From positions 130,166 through 194,165 of the forward strand of contig JAJFIX010000023.1 of the NCBI GenBank assembly GCA_021774575.1: a DNA stretch of 64,000 nt, written 5' to 3'. The notes below the pieces were generated by a model that saw nothing but the letters and a program-made list of their open reading frames with translations, was not told the DNA's origin and searched no databases. The stretch comes from Alphaproteobacteria bacterium. GTDB lineage: Bacteria; Pseudomonadota; Alphaproteobacteria; UBA6615. Both the position numbers and the translations under genes were made by a program. Below, piece by piece: positions 27,842-36,570 of the stretch. Every line of letters begins with the position of its first letter. The first letter of the stretch is position 1.

Positions 27842-27982
27842 TATCTAGTTTCCCAGGGCGCTGTCAAGCTGCCTATTGTTCACCGGAATATACCCCATTC
27901 TAATCATGGCGTTTGCGCCCGAAAACCGCTACCTCTTCGCGGCACAGAGTGAGCAACCAAACCGTATGAGGAGCTAGGTCGC

Positions 27983-29503
27983 GTGAGCGCTAATCTGTAT
28001 GCCTTGTTTCAGTCTCGTTTTCCCGCCGACCGGGGGGCGCGGTTCCTGGAATGCGAAGATGGCCAGGTCGTGACCTATGGGGCGCTTGAGGCGCAGGTCG
28101 AGTCTTATGCGCTGGCGCTCTCTTCACTTGGTGCGGTGCCCGGCGACCGGGTGGCGGCGCAGATTGGCAAATCGCGCGAAGCGGTGGCGCTGTATCTGGC
28201 CTGCCTCAAGGCTGGGCTAATTTTCCTCCCCCTTAATCCGGCCTATTCGGCCGATGAAATCGCCTATTTCATTACCGATGCCGAGCCGCGCCTGTTTATC
28301 TGTGCGCCGGGAGGGGAGGGGGCGATTGCCGATCTGGGCGGCGAGGCGGATTTTGACGTGGCCTCCCTCGGCCTTGCCGGGGACGGCAGTTTCCCCGAAC
28401 ACGCCCAGGCCTTTGCCGGCCGGTCCCATGAAACTGTTTCCTGTCATCCAGACGATGTCGCCGCCATCCTCTATACCAGCGGCACGACGGGCAAGCCCAA
28501 GGGGGCAATGATCAGCCATGATAATCTGGCCTCCAATGCGCTCTCGCTGATCGATATTTGGGGGTTTGAGCCCGATGATGTGTTGCTCCATGCCCTGCCG
28601 ATTTTCCATGTGCATGGGCTTTTTGTTGCGATCAACACGGTGCTTTTGAGCGGCACGTCGATGCTGTTTTTGGAAAAATTCGACGCTGGGTCGGTGGTGA
28701 AATATTTACCTCGGGCGACGCTGCTGATGGGGGTGCCGACCTTCTACACAAGGCTGTTGGCCCGTGATGATTTCACCGGTGAACTTTGCGCCCATATGCG
28801 GCTCTTTATTTCCGGCTCGGCGCCGTTGCTCGAAGAGGTCTTTGCCGCCTTCGAAGCAAGGACGGGCCAGCGCATTCTCGAACGCTATGGCATGACCGAG
28901 ACGGGAATGAATACCTCCAACCCGCTGGTTGGCGACCGTATCGCCGGGACCGTCGGGCATCCTTTGCCCGGTGTGACAGTGCAAGTTGTCGGCGAAGATG
29001 AGGCGGTCTTGGCTGCTGGCGAGATCGGCGTGCTGCAAATGAAAGGCCCGAATGTCTTTAAGGGGTATTGGCGCAATCCGGAAAAAACGGCGGAGGAATT
29101 CAGCGACGATGGCTGGTTTATCACCGGCGATCTGGCGACCATCGACCAGACCGGCCGGGTGGCCATTGTCGGCCGGGCCAAGGATTTGATTATTTCCGGC
29201 GGGCTCAATATTTACCCCAAGGAAATCGAAACCGAAATCGATGGACTGGCGGGGGTCAAGGAGTCTGCTGTCGTGGGTGTTCCCCATGCCGATTTTGGCG
29301 AGCAGGTCATCGCCTTTGTCGTGTGCGATGGATCGGTTCAGACCTTGAGCGAAACGGATATTCTCGATGGGCTGGCAACTTGTTTGGCGCGCTACAAACA
29401 GCCCAAGGAAATCCATTTCATCGACGCATTGCCCCGCAACGCGATGGGCAAAGTGCAGAAGAAGATGTTGCGCGATCAATTAGCAGAAGGCGCCAAAGGA
29501 TGA
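27983..29503 (+). CDS. Malonyl-CoA synthetase-like acyl-CoA ligase (MatB-like)
   Basis: 506 residues, GTG start with GAGGAG 12 bp upstream. Adenylate-forming enzyme: AMP-binding loop YTSGTTGKPKGA near 165-176, ERYGMTETGMNTSNP near 305, hinge GDLATIDQTGRVAIVGRAKDLI (about 375-396, given in two parts in the protein: GDLATIDQTG then RVAIVGRAKDLI) and catalytic Lys in PRNAMGKVQKK near the C-terminus. The ERYGMTETGMNTSNP region matches MatB malonate-CoA ligases. Activation of malonate or methylmalonate is therefore likely. The stop overlaps the next gene by ATGA. Confidence 0.75.
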   Translation: MSANLYALFQSRFPADRGARFLECEDGQVVTYGALEAQVESYALALSSLGAVPGDRVAAQIGKSREAVALYLACLKAGLIFLPLNPAYSADEIAYFITDAEPRLFICAPGGEGAIADLGGEADFDVASLGLAGDGSFPEHAQAFAGRSHETVSCHPDDVAAILYTSGTTGKPKGAMISHDNLASNALSLIDIWGFEPDDVLLHALPIFHVHGLFVAINTVLLSGTSMLFLEKFDAGSVVKYLPRATLLMGVPTFYTRLLARDDFTGELCAHMRLFISGSAPLLEEVFAAFEARTGQRILERYGMTETGMNTSNPLVGDRIAGTVGHPLPGVTVQVVGEDEAVLAAGEIGVLQMKGPNVFKGYWRNPEKTAEEFSDDGWFITGDLATIDQTGRVAIVGRAKDLIISGGLNIYPKEIETEIDGLAGVKESAVVGVPHADFGEQVIAFVVCDGSVQTLSETDILDGLATCLARYKQPKEIHFIDALPRNAMGKVQKKMLRDQLAEGAKG

Positions 29504-30126
29504 AAAACCGGCAGGAACTGATCGATTTTTTCACCCCCTTCGACCTGCCCGTCTTTAACGTGACGGCACCGTGCGAGGTTGCGAACTTCCTGCCCCATGC
29601 CAAAGCCGCCGGGGTCCCGTCCTTTGCCGCGATGCTGCATTGCCTTGGCCGTGCCAGCCTGGAGGTCGAGCCGTTCAGATACCGACTAGCCAACGGCACC
29701 GCCCAGCCGATCGGCGAGACAATCGGTCTTTCTTATACAATCGTCGATGCCAATGAGAATTTGAATTTTTGCAATGTCGATTATGATGCCGATATCGGCG
29801 TTTTTACCGAGGCCTATATAGCGGCTCGCACGCGCGGGCAGGCGGCGACATCAATGTTGCTGGAGGCCGAAGAGAGCCGGGATTACCTCTACGTAACTTG
29901 TCTGCCCTGGTTCGCCTTTACCTCTATCCAGCATCCGATCGGCCGTATTGACGACAGCTCAATTCCCTCAATCGCCGTGGGTAAATATGCGCCCGATGAC
30001 GACCGGCTGAGCTTTCCACTGGCCGTGCAGGTGCATCACGGTTTGATGGACGGGTTGCATATCCATCGATATTTCGAGGCTGTCGCAGCCGCCGTAGACG
30101 CGTTGATTGCCGAGTTGAAAAGCTAG
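29500..30126 (+). CDS. Chloramphenicol acetyltransferase-fold acyltransferase
   Basis: 208 residues from ATG 29500 (overlapping the MatB-like stop). CAT-like: N-terminal RQELIDFFTPFDLPVFNVT, central FTSIQHPI near 147 and the active-site HHGLMDGLH near 183-191, the HHxxxDG motif with catalytic His. Real antibiotic resistance is unlikely without closer similarity. The tight coupling to an acyl-CoA ligase suggests it uses the acyl-CoA made by that enzyme on an unknown acceptor. Confidence 0.7.
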   Translation: MKNRQELIDFFTPFDLPVFNVTAPCEVANFLPHAKAAGVPSFAAMLHCLGRASLEVEPFRYRLANGTAQPIGETIGLSYTIVDANENLNFCNVDYDADIGVFTEAYIAARTRGQAATSMLLEAEESRDYLYVTCLPWFAFTSIQHPIGRIDDSSIPSIAVGKYAPDDDRLSFPLAVQVHHGLMDGLHIHRYFEAVAAAVDALIAELKS

Positions 30127-30139
30127 CGGCATAAAAAAA

Positions 30140-30180
30140 CGGCGGCCCGCATCATCTGCGAGCCGCCGCGATTTTTATTG
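30140..30180 (+). terminator. Rho-independent terminator after the acyltransferase gene
   Basis: Stem CGGCGGCCCGCA / TGCGAGCCGCCG (30140-30151 and 30157-30168, one mismatch) with a 5-base loop, preceded by seven A and followed by ATTTTTATT. The flanking A and T runs let it work in both directions, serving also the convergent cupin gene. Confidence 0.85.
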
Positions 30181-30197
30181 GACCGGAAGACGGTTAA

Positions 30198-30671
30198 TCA
30201 GGTGACGCCTTCTTTGCGCTGTTGAACGTGGTCTTCGACGCCCTTTTTGCCTTCGTCGGTCTCGGCTTTCCATTCCAGCTCATGTTTCAGATGCTGTTCT
30301 TTTTCCCATTTGTGGGAAGTGTCACCCATATAGACGATGAACACTTCACAGCCGTCGGGATACTCGTAAGGGCCGTGCATCTTGTCCCAGCCGAACACAT
30401 AATCGCCGGGGAGCAGGTCTTTGCCGGCAACGCACATGCGGCCCTTGGTCACCAAGATCGAGTGATAGCTATCGTGGAAATGGGCGGGCTCGACATAGCC
30501 GGCGGGGAAGCGCTGCTTCATGTCGATGCGGCCCATCACCGGGTCGTGGTTCAAGATCTTCACTTTGACGCCTTTGGGCAGGGTCAAAAGCCCGCGTACA
30601 TCATCGTCTTCCCATTCTGCCTCATGGTCGTGAATGGCCTTAAATGAGTGGTCAAAACCGTCGTCGGACAT
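30198..30671 (-). CDS. Cupin-domain protein
   Basis: 157 residues; SD AGGAGGGA before ATG 30671. A small beta-barrel cupin with metal-binding HxH pattern in PAHFHDSYHSILV near 62-74, second cupin motif near LLPGDYVFGWDKMHGPYEY, and a charged helical tail (EKEQHLKHELEWKAETDEGKKG). Cupins of this size are often dioxygenases, isomerases or ligand sensors; no substrate is suggested. Confidence 0.65.
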   Translation of the reverse strand: MSDDGFDHSFKAIHDHEAEWEDDDVRGLLTLPKGVKVKILNHDPVMGRIDMKQRFPAGYVEPAHFHDSYHSILVTKGRMCVAGKDLLPGDYVFGWDKMHGPYEYPDGCEVFIVYMGDTSHKWEKEQHLKHELEWKAETDEGKKGVEDHVQQRKEGVT

Positions 30672-30776
30672 GTATTCCCTCCTCGGAAACTTGGGGTCTT
30701 ATAAAAGAGTGTGGGGCGGTTTTAGACAAACCGCCCGGCGCTGTCCATGGCTATCCATGGGGGCTGAGCGGGGTGC

Positions 30777-31217
30777 CTATCCCAGGGTCGGACTGATCCA
30801 GCCGAGCATCAGCCCATAGACGGCGTGGGCAATCAGGCTCGCCGCCCAGGCCATCGGGTGGACCTTGGATAAAAAGAAGCCTTCGCGCAAGTAAAGCGGC
30901 ACATACATCACCCCGGAGACAAACCAAAGAATGACCCCATAGGCCAGCCCGTCAATCAGCGGTGTGAAGGGCAGATATTGATAGACCACACCGGCGTAAA
31001 GCAGGCCGAAAAATATGCCGTTGAGATAGACGATGATCTGCCCGGCAAAATAGGGCGGTGGTCCCTCGACCGAATCACCATAGGTCAGCGCCGTCATGAC
31101 CTTGGCAAAATCCAGCCGTGGCAGGCCGATCCGGTGTGACCATAAAGCCATGACCAGCAGTGTGTAGGTCGCCATGATCCCGGCGATAATCACTGGAATT
31201 AGGAATTCGAGTGTCAT
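30777..31217 (-). CDS. Four-helix membrane protein of unknown function
   Basis: 146 residues with four hydrophobic segments: about 5-25, 60-85, 88-110 and 122-142. The first loop holds HRIGLPRLDFAKVMTALTYGDS. I do not recognise the family. It is on the same strand as the downstream cupin (105 bp gap) and the upstream Fe-alcohol dehydrogenase (71 bp gap), so the group may be loosely co-transcribed. Confidence 0.6.
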   Translation of the reverse strand: MTLEFLIPVIIAGIMATYTLLVMALWSHRIGLPRLDFAKVMTALTYGDSVEGPPPYFAGQIIVYLNGIFFGLLYAGVVYQYLPFTPLIDGLAYGVILWFVSGVMYVPLYLREGFFLSKVHPMAWAASLIAHAVYGLMLGWISPTLG

Positions 31218-31288
31218 GGCGTCGGTCCCTCTCGGTAAATTTCAACTCCGGGGTCTTTTAGCGCACCGGCGGCGAGTCCGAAAGAGCG

Positions 31289-32407
31289 CTAGCCCAGCGC
31301 CGCTTCGATGATGGCTCGATAGGCCGACTGGTCTGGTTTGTGCGGTGCATCGGCGTCGAAGGCGCCTTTGGCCGCGTCGACGGCGAGGGCGTCGAGGTCG
31401 GTTCCCGGATAGCCCAATTCCCGCACCCCCGATGGCAAGCCGATTTTGCCGTTGAGTGCCGTCACCGCACCGGCCAGATCGCGCTGGTCGGCGACCCCCG
31501 AAGCTTGGGCGATGGCCCCAAGCCGGGTTTCGCCCCGGTCTTGGTAAAATCTCATGACCGGTGGCATACACAGCGCCACCAAAGCGCCGTGATGCAATGG
31601 GCTGTCGCCAAAAACATGGGACAGCGTATGGACCGGCCCCAGTCGTTTATATATCGCCATGCCCCCTTGCACCGCGGCCATCATCATATGCCAGCGGGCC
31701 TCCCGGTCGGTGCCGTCGGCCACGGCGCGCTCGATATAGGCGATAACTCGGGCGATACCATCAAGGGCGATGGCGTCAATCGGCGGATTTACCGTTGTCG
31801 CCATATAGCCTTCAAAACAATGGCTATAGGCATCCATGCCCGTCGCCGCGGTGAGCAACGGCGGCAGGGTCATGGTGAGCTCGGGATCGCAAATGGCGAC
31901 ATCGGGGCGCACATGGGGTGAGCGAATGGGCAGGGCGTGGGCGTTGGTTTCGACATGAATGCCGCCGCCAAAGGTGATCTCGGCCCCAGTCCCCGCCGTT
32001 GTCGGCACGGTGATATAGGGTGCCACCTTGGCGGTGATTTTCGTCGGGTCTTTCAAATAGTCGATCAGAGGCCCGGAATGGGTGGCGACGGTGCGCAGGG
32101 CCTTACCCGAATCGAGCACCGAGCCGCCGCCGACCCCGATAATGGCGTCATGCCCATCGGCCCGGTAGTGGTCGAGGGCGGCCTCAACCCCGGCAATGGT
32201 CGGGTTGGGTGGGATATCGGCAAAAACGCCATATCCCATGCCGCTTGGCATAACCGCTTTGACCTTGGCGATGATCCCATGTTCGACCAGCCCGGCATCG
32301 GTAATGATCAGCGGGCGTTTAATTCCCCACGCCGCAAGTTCCGGCCCAATCGCCGCAACCGCACCGAAATCGAAATGGATCTTGGGAAAGGCCGGAAGGA
32401 TGGTCAT
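31289..32407 (-). CDS. Iron-containing alcohol dehydrogenase
   Basis: 372 residues, group III (Fe-type) ADH. Cofactor motif GVGGGSVLDSGKALR near 97-111 and TTAGTGAE near 146; metal ligands in CDPEL (Asp near 190), YSHCFEGY (His near 209), VHTLSHVFG (His near 270) and HHGALVA (His near 283). Oxidises or reduces an unknown alcohol or hydroxyacid. Its start overlaps the stop of the MFS gene by ATGA, pointing to transport and oxidation of the same compound. Confidence 0.85.
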   Translation of the reverse strand: MTILPAFPKIHFDFGAVAAIGPELAAWGIKRPLIITDAGLVEHGIIAKVKAVMPSGMGYGVFADIPPNPTIAGVEAALDHYRADGHDAIIGVGGGSVLDSGKALRTVATHSGPLIDYLKDPTKITAKVAPYITVPTTAGTGAEITFGGGIHVETNAHALPIRSPHVRPDVAICDPELTMTLPPLLTAATGMDAYSHCFEGYMATTVNPPIDAIALDGIARVIAYIERAVADGTDREARWHMMMAAVQGGMAIYKRLGPVHTLSHVFGDSPLHHGALVALCMPPVMRFYQDRGETRLGAIAQASGVADQRDLAGAVTALNGKIGLPSGVRELGYPGTDLDALAVDAAKGAFDADAPHKPDQSAYRAIIEAALG

Positions 32408-33612
32408 GCTGGGGCAGGCGTAGGATTGCGGGTCAAGGGCCGCTCGGCAATCGGCAAGTGGAAGAGGGCCGATATCAGGCCCAGGGCAATAGAGATTTGC
32501 CAGATCAAATCATAAGAGCCGGTGGCGTCAAACACATATCCCCCCAGCCAGACGGCGCAAAAAGAGCCGAACTGATGGCTCATAAAGACAATGCCGAACA
32601 GGGTCGCGAGATAACGCACCCCATAGATTTGGCCGACCAGACCGCTGGTCAGCGGCACCGTCGCCAGCCACAAAGATCCGATGGCGGCGACAAAGATCAG
32701 TACCGAGGGCACGGAAACCGGCACCATCAGAAAAAGAGCGAAAACAGCTGCCCGGGCCAAATAAAGCCCGCTCAAGAGATACTTCTTGCTGTAGCGATCG
32801 CCGAGCCAGCCGACGATCACCGTGCTGATCATATTAGCCACGCCGATGACGGCAATCGCCCAGACTGCCAGCCATTCTGGAAACCCCTCGCTGGCCAGAA
32901 AATTGGGAAAATGGGCCATGATGAACATCACATGGAACCCACAGACGAAAAACCCGGCATTGAGATACCAAAAACTCCGATGCCGCCGGACTTCGTTTAG
33001 GGCCAGGGTCAGCGATCCGGCCCCATCCACCGCGACGGGCCCGGACCCGTCGGACTTGCCGGTCAGAAAAACCGCCAAGGGAATGAGCGCACCCAATATC
33101 ACCGCCCAGATAATAAAGGTAGACGACCAGCCGATATTGCTCAAAAAATACTGGGTCATCGGCGCCATGCTGATCTGACCCAGGGTCCCCGTCGCCGCCG
33201 TCAGCCCAAGCACTGTCGAGCGGATATGCGCGGGAACATTGCGCGCCACAACGGCAAGTATCAGCGCAAACGTACTGCCCGATCCTGCCAGCCCCAAAAA
33301 CACCCCGGCCCCAGCATAAAGATCACCGGCCCCATCGGCATTGGCCAGGATCACCAGGCCAATGACATGCAGCACCCCGGCGCTGGCAATGACCTTGCCC
33401 GACCCATATTTCTCGGCAATCGCCCCGGCAAAAGGCTGGGATATACCCCAGAGCAAATTCTGAATGGCAATGGCCAGCGAAAACACCCCGATATCAAACA
33501 TCAACGTGTCGCTGACCGGCTTCAAAAACAACCCAAAACTATAACGCAGCCCCATGCCGAACAGCAGGATGATACTGCCGGCGGCGATGACGAGTATGGC
33601 GCGTTTGCTCAT
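32404..33612 (-). CDS. MFS transporter (MCT/oxalate-formate-antiporter type)
   Basis: 402 residues, about 12 helices. N-terminal GMGLRYSFGLFLKPVSD and the GSGSTFALILAVVARN region are typical of the monocarboxylate/OFA branch of MFS carriers; GWLGDRYSKK marks the central loop. Translationally coupled to the Fe-ADH gene. A monocarboxylate or hydroxyacid substrate is inferred. Confidence 0.75.
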   Translation of the reverse strand: MSKRAILVIAAGSIILLFGMGLRYSFGLFLKPVSDTLMFDIGVFSLAIAIQNLLWGISQPFAGAIAEKYGSGKVIASAGVLHVIGLVILANADGAGDLYAGAGVFLGLAGSGSTFALILAVVARNVPAHIRSTVLGLTAATGTLGQISMAPMTQYFLSNIGWSSTFIIWAVILGALIPLAVFLTGKSDGSGPVAVDGAGSLTLALNEVRRHRSFWYLNAGFFVCGFHVMFIMAHFPNFLASEGFPEWLAVWAIAVIGVANMISTVIVGWLGDRYSKKYLLSGLYLARAAVFALFLMVPVSVPSVLIFVAAIGSLWLATVPLTSGLVGQIYGVRYLATLFGIVFMSHQFGSFCAVWLGGYVFDATGSYDLIWQISIALGLISALFHLPIAERPLTRNPTPAPA

Positions 33613-33799
33613 GGCGGGTGGCTCCTAGATGTCGGGTGTCGGCAGTACAACATTTCGGATACAGGCAGAAGGGAAAAATAACACCGCTTTCATCTAGTTT
33701 TGAGCTGATCGTCAACAGCCCAATAAGAGCCAACATGGCGACTGCTGCACTGCCATCGCCTTTGGCCAGCCCCACCACTTACCCATGATTTGCCCTGCA

Positions 33800-33924
33800 A
33801 AATTATTTTTTGTTGGGCAAATTTGCTGAGACTGATCAAACCACTGGTGTTTATTGCTGACTTGCAGCAGAAAGACAGAAACAGTATATTGCCCAACAAG
33901 AAATAATTTTGTTGGGCAATATAC
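33800..33924. promoter_or_regulatory. Repeated TTGTTGGGCAA elements with a perfect 16-bp inverted repeat
   Basis: GTATATTGCCCAACAA (33884-33899) and its exact reverse complement (33909-33924) flank a 9-base spacer, and a further TTGTTGGGCAA lies upstream (about 33810-33820). The second arm ends 11 bp before the ATG of the downstream gene. A dimeric or multimeric operator, probably autoregulatory, is the simplest reading; an mRNA hairpin masking the ribosome site is the alternative. Confidence 0.6.
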
Positions 33925-33935
33925 ATGAGCTTGAA

Positions 33936-35303
33936 ATGACCCAAATTCAACGGCTGCCCTTGGCGGTGCAAACCGCCTACTCAGATCTCTTGGATCGACT
34001 GCAAGAAGATGCGGTTCTAGAACTCAACGGAACACCCGTCCTTCGAGAAAGAAATGGGCGCAAATATTGGTATATAGTTCAACGGCTTGCCGGCCATACC
34101 GACGAAAAATACCTGGGTCCCAATACAGATGAAGTGAAGGCGCGAGTCGAGCGAGTCCAAGAGATTAAGGCGGGCTTGAAACTGCGAGAAAAACAACGTG
34201 GCAAACTAACGCGAATGTGTCGCGAAGGAGGGGTGCCACCGGTAGATGCTCAGACGGGTAAGGTCTTGCTGGCGCTCAGCAAGGCGGGCCTCTTCCGACT
34301 TCGCGGCGTTATAGTGGGCTCTCACGCGTTTCGCTGTTACCCTGGTCTTCTTGGAACGCAAATCTTGGAAGCACACGCCGCAACCGAAGATATTGACGTG
34401 GCCGCTTTTCGTTCAATCTCCGTTGCCTTGGACGATCATCTCGATCCAGCATTGGAGGATACGCTGCGCCAAATCGGACCGTTCGTGGCTCGGCCTAATC
34501 TCCATAATCAGCCGACAGCATGGCGCGATCATGGTGGCGGGACGATGGTGGAACTACTTGCGCCCAACGAAGGGCCAGAACGGGGCGAACCAATGGAATT
34601 ACCAGCTCTTGGAGCCTATGGTACGCCACTTCGATTTCTTGATTATCTAATCCATGAGCCAGCGCAAGCAGCCGTGCTTTACCGATCTGGTGTTCTCGTC
34701 AATGTTCCACAGCCAGCGCGGTACGCGATCCATAAACTCATTGTTGCAACGCGACGCTCCGCTACTGCAAGACAGAAATCCGCGAAAGATATCCAGCAAT
34801 CCGCAGCTCTGATTCGTATCCTTGCCGAGGACCGCCCCGATGAGCTCGTGGAGGCCTATCACGAAGCATACGGACGCGGCCCATCGTGGAAATCCCACAT
34901 CCAAAAAGGATTGCTGCGCTTGCCTGAAGATGCGCGAAGGGCACTTGACGATGTGATCAAGGAATGGTCTCAGGTTTCAGTGGACATGGCGTTTGAGTCA
35001 CTCCCAAACAATATCGAAGATCTCATCGACGAGTTGGAAAACCCCCTTAGTGAGGTCGACATTGAAGGGTGGGCGAAGGGTTTCGGGGCAACGACGGATT
35101 GCGCCATATGCGGTACCACCGTAACTCGAACATTCTCTTTTGCTGAGGCTGCGGTGGGGTATTACAACATTCCAGAGAAAGCCAAGGACGCAGCACGTGA
35201 GCAAATTGAAAACGCTTTGTCTAAGACAAGTGTCGAAACCGGAGGTTGGGGCGACGGGTCACTGTGCGCGTATCATAACGCGCAGGCCGCGAAGGACGAT
35301 TAG
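33936..35303 (+). CDS. GSU2403-like nucleotidyltransferase-fold protein
   Basis: 455 residues from ATG 33936; the frame opens at TTG 33909 inside the inverted repeat. The nucleotidyltransferase-like segment is VIVGSHAFRCYPGLLG followed by ATEDIDVAAF (near 130-165), matching the GS...D-x-D pattern. A helical segment and a C-terminal cysteine pair (CAICGTT near 405) with a distant Cys-His (CAYHNA) follow. Base composition and codon use look less GC-biased than neighbours. It is bordered by repeats and phage-like debris, so horizontal acquisition is likely. A defence or toxin role is possible but unproven. Confidence 0.6.
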   Translation: MTQIQRLPLAVQTAYSDLLDRLQEDAVLELNGTPVLRERNGRKYWYIVQRLAGHTDEKYLGPNTDEVKARVERVQEIKAGLKLREKQRGKLTRMCREGGVPPVDAQTGKVLLALSKAGLFRLRGVIVGSHAFRCYPGLLGTQILEAHAATEDIDVAAFRSISVALDDHLDPALEDTLRQIGPFVARPNLHNQPTAWRDHGGGTMVELLAPNEGPERGEPMELPALGAYGTPLRFLDYLIHEPAQAAVLYRSGVLVNVPQPARYAIHKLIVATRRSATARQKSAKDIQQSAALIRILAEDRPDELVEAYHEAYGRGPSWKSHIQKGLLRLPEDARRALDDVIKEWSQVSVDMAFESLPNNIEDLIDELENPLSEVDIEGWAKGFGATTDCAICGTTVTRTFSFAEAAVGYYNIPEKAKDAAREQIENALSKTSVETGGWGDGSLCAYHNAQAAKDD

Positions 35304-35628
35304 GCTCACAACCGGACACAAACCAGCCCGAAACAGACACCCAAACAAGAAAGTTCGTACGCGTCGGCCCCATCCCAGCTGAGCCAGTCGCCAACCTCGC
35401 CCGTAACCGGCTGGGCCGGCTTTCCGTAACCTCGATTGAGCAACTCCTTAGCCGCCGCTAATTGCGTTCTCTCGTCCACGGCCCCGCTGATCAATTAGAG
35501 GAAATCCTCAATCGTAAACGCCTGGTGTCCATAATGGCGATCTAGCGATTTAATTTGCTGACGGCTGGCACTGTTTAGCCGGTGCACTTTGTCGGCGGAT
35601 TATTCTTTTCTCACTTATCCTTTCCCCC
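35304..35628 (-). pseudogene. Phage-like gene remnants
   Basis: 325 bp without an intact gene. On the minus strand, 35306-35494 reads VDERTQLAAAKELLNRGYGKP, the kind of segment found in small phage terminase-associated or DUF5681-like proteins, then runs into unrelated sequence. Further right, the minus frame ending near 35498 reads RLNSASRQQIKSLDRHYG and stops after TIEDFL, looking like the C-terminal end of another protein. Both lack proper starts. They suggest past phage or island insertion at this site. Confidence 0.35.
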
Positions 35629-36093
35629 TCAAACAATCCCCGTATCCAAGCCCGCCGCGATGGTCGCGCCAAACGTCTCGCACTGGCCAATAAACGCCTC
35701 GTCCCAACCGCCGCGGCAGATCAGCGGCGCTTGGACCGCCTTCCAGCGTAGGCCGGTAACAATCGTCTCGACGCCGGTTTTGGTGCCGGTGCCGTCCTTG
35801 CCTGCCCGGATGTAGAGGGCGTAGGGCAGGCCTTGGGTTTTTTCCAGGCAGGGGCGGTAAATGCGGTCGAAGAAGTCTTTCAGCGCGCCGCTCATATAAC
35901 CTAGGTTTTCCGTCGTGCCGAGGATCACTGCCTGGGCGGCGAGCACGTCTTCGGCGGTGGCCTCCAGCGGTGGGATGTGGACCGCCTCGACATCGTCGAT
36001 GCCTGGTGATCGCGCGCCTTTGAGCACCGCGTCGAGCAGGGCTTGGGTGTTTTCCGACGGGGCATGGGCGACGACGAGGAGGCGTTTTTTCAT
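35629..36093 (-). CDS. Flavodoxin-like NAD(P)H-dependent reductase
   Basis: 154 residues from ATG 36093. Flavodoxin fold: LLVVAHAPSENTQALLDAV (near 5-23) as the FMN phosphate loop and LGTTENLGYMSGALKDFFDR near 57-76 as the second flavin-binding loop. Short for the family but intact. Divergent from the SnoaL-isochorismatase operon. Confidence 0.7.
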   Translation of the reverse strand: MKKRLLVVAHAPSENTQALLDAVLKGARSPGIDDVEAVHIPPLEATAEDVLAAQAVILGTTENLGYMSGALKDFFDRIYRPCLEKTQGLPYALYIRAGKDGTGTKTGVETIVTGLRWKAVQAPLICRGGWDEAFIGQCETFGATIAAGLDTGIV

Positions 36094-36189
36094 GAAACCT
36101 GTTCCTGGACTCTGGCATAGGGGTAGTATGCCATATCGGAATTCGGGAGAGATGTCATTTCATTCGACGACACGGCTGCCAAAGCGCTG

Positions 36190-36570
36190 GTGCGCGCATT
36201 TTTGGACCATATGGAAGCGCGCGACCTTAAGTCGGCGCGGGCCTTGCTGCATGCCGACTTTGTCATGGTATTTCCCGGCGATGTGCGCATGCACAGCCTG
36301 GAAGAGCTGATCGCCTGGGCAAAACCCCGCTACCGCTCGGTGGCGAAAAACTATCAAAATTTTGATGTTGCCGAAGCAGGGGGCAGGTGGCTTGTATACG
36401 CCTATGGCACCTTGGAGGGTGAACGGCTCGATGGGTCGCGTTTTGCCGGTATCCGGTTTATCGACCGGTTTGAAATTTGTATCGACGAGAATGGCGAAGC
36501 GCTGATCATCGATCAGAAGGTTTGGAACGATCTCGCAGAGGTCGAGCATGGGACGAAAAAGGAACGATAA
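36190..36570 (+). CDS. SnoaL-like NTF2-fold protein (5' end apparently shifted)
   Basis: 126 residues from GTG 36190. SnoaL/NTF2-type small alpha+beta barrel: MEARDLKSARALLHADFVMVFPG near 8-30 (split as MEARDLKSARALL and HADFVMVFPG), RSVAKNYQNFDV and GIRFIDRFEI. The family-like sequence extends upstream in frame to about 36157, but the ATG with a good SD at 36152 is out of frame because TCATT is duplicated (36155-36164); removing one copy gives MSFDDTAAKALVRAF. The stop overlaps the next start (TAATG). Function unknown. Confidence 0.6.
   Translation: MRAFLDHMEARDLKSARALLHADFVMVFPGDVRMHSLEELIAWAKPRYRSVAKNYQNFDVAEAGGRWLVYAYGTLEGERLDGSRFAGIRFIDRFEICIDENGEALIIDQKVWNDLAEVEHGTKKER

Noticed and set aside
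29500-30126. Chloramphenicol resistance gene
   Set aside because: It has the CAT fold motif, but coupling to an acyl-CoA ligase and lack of resistance context make a metabolic acyltransferase more likely.
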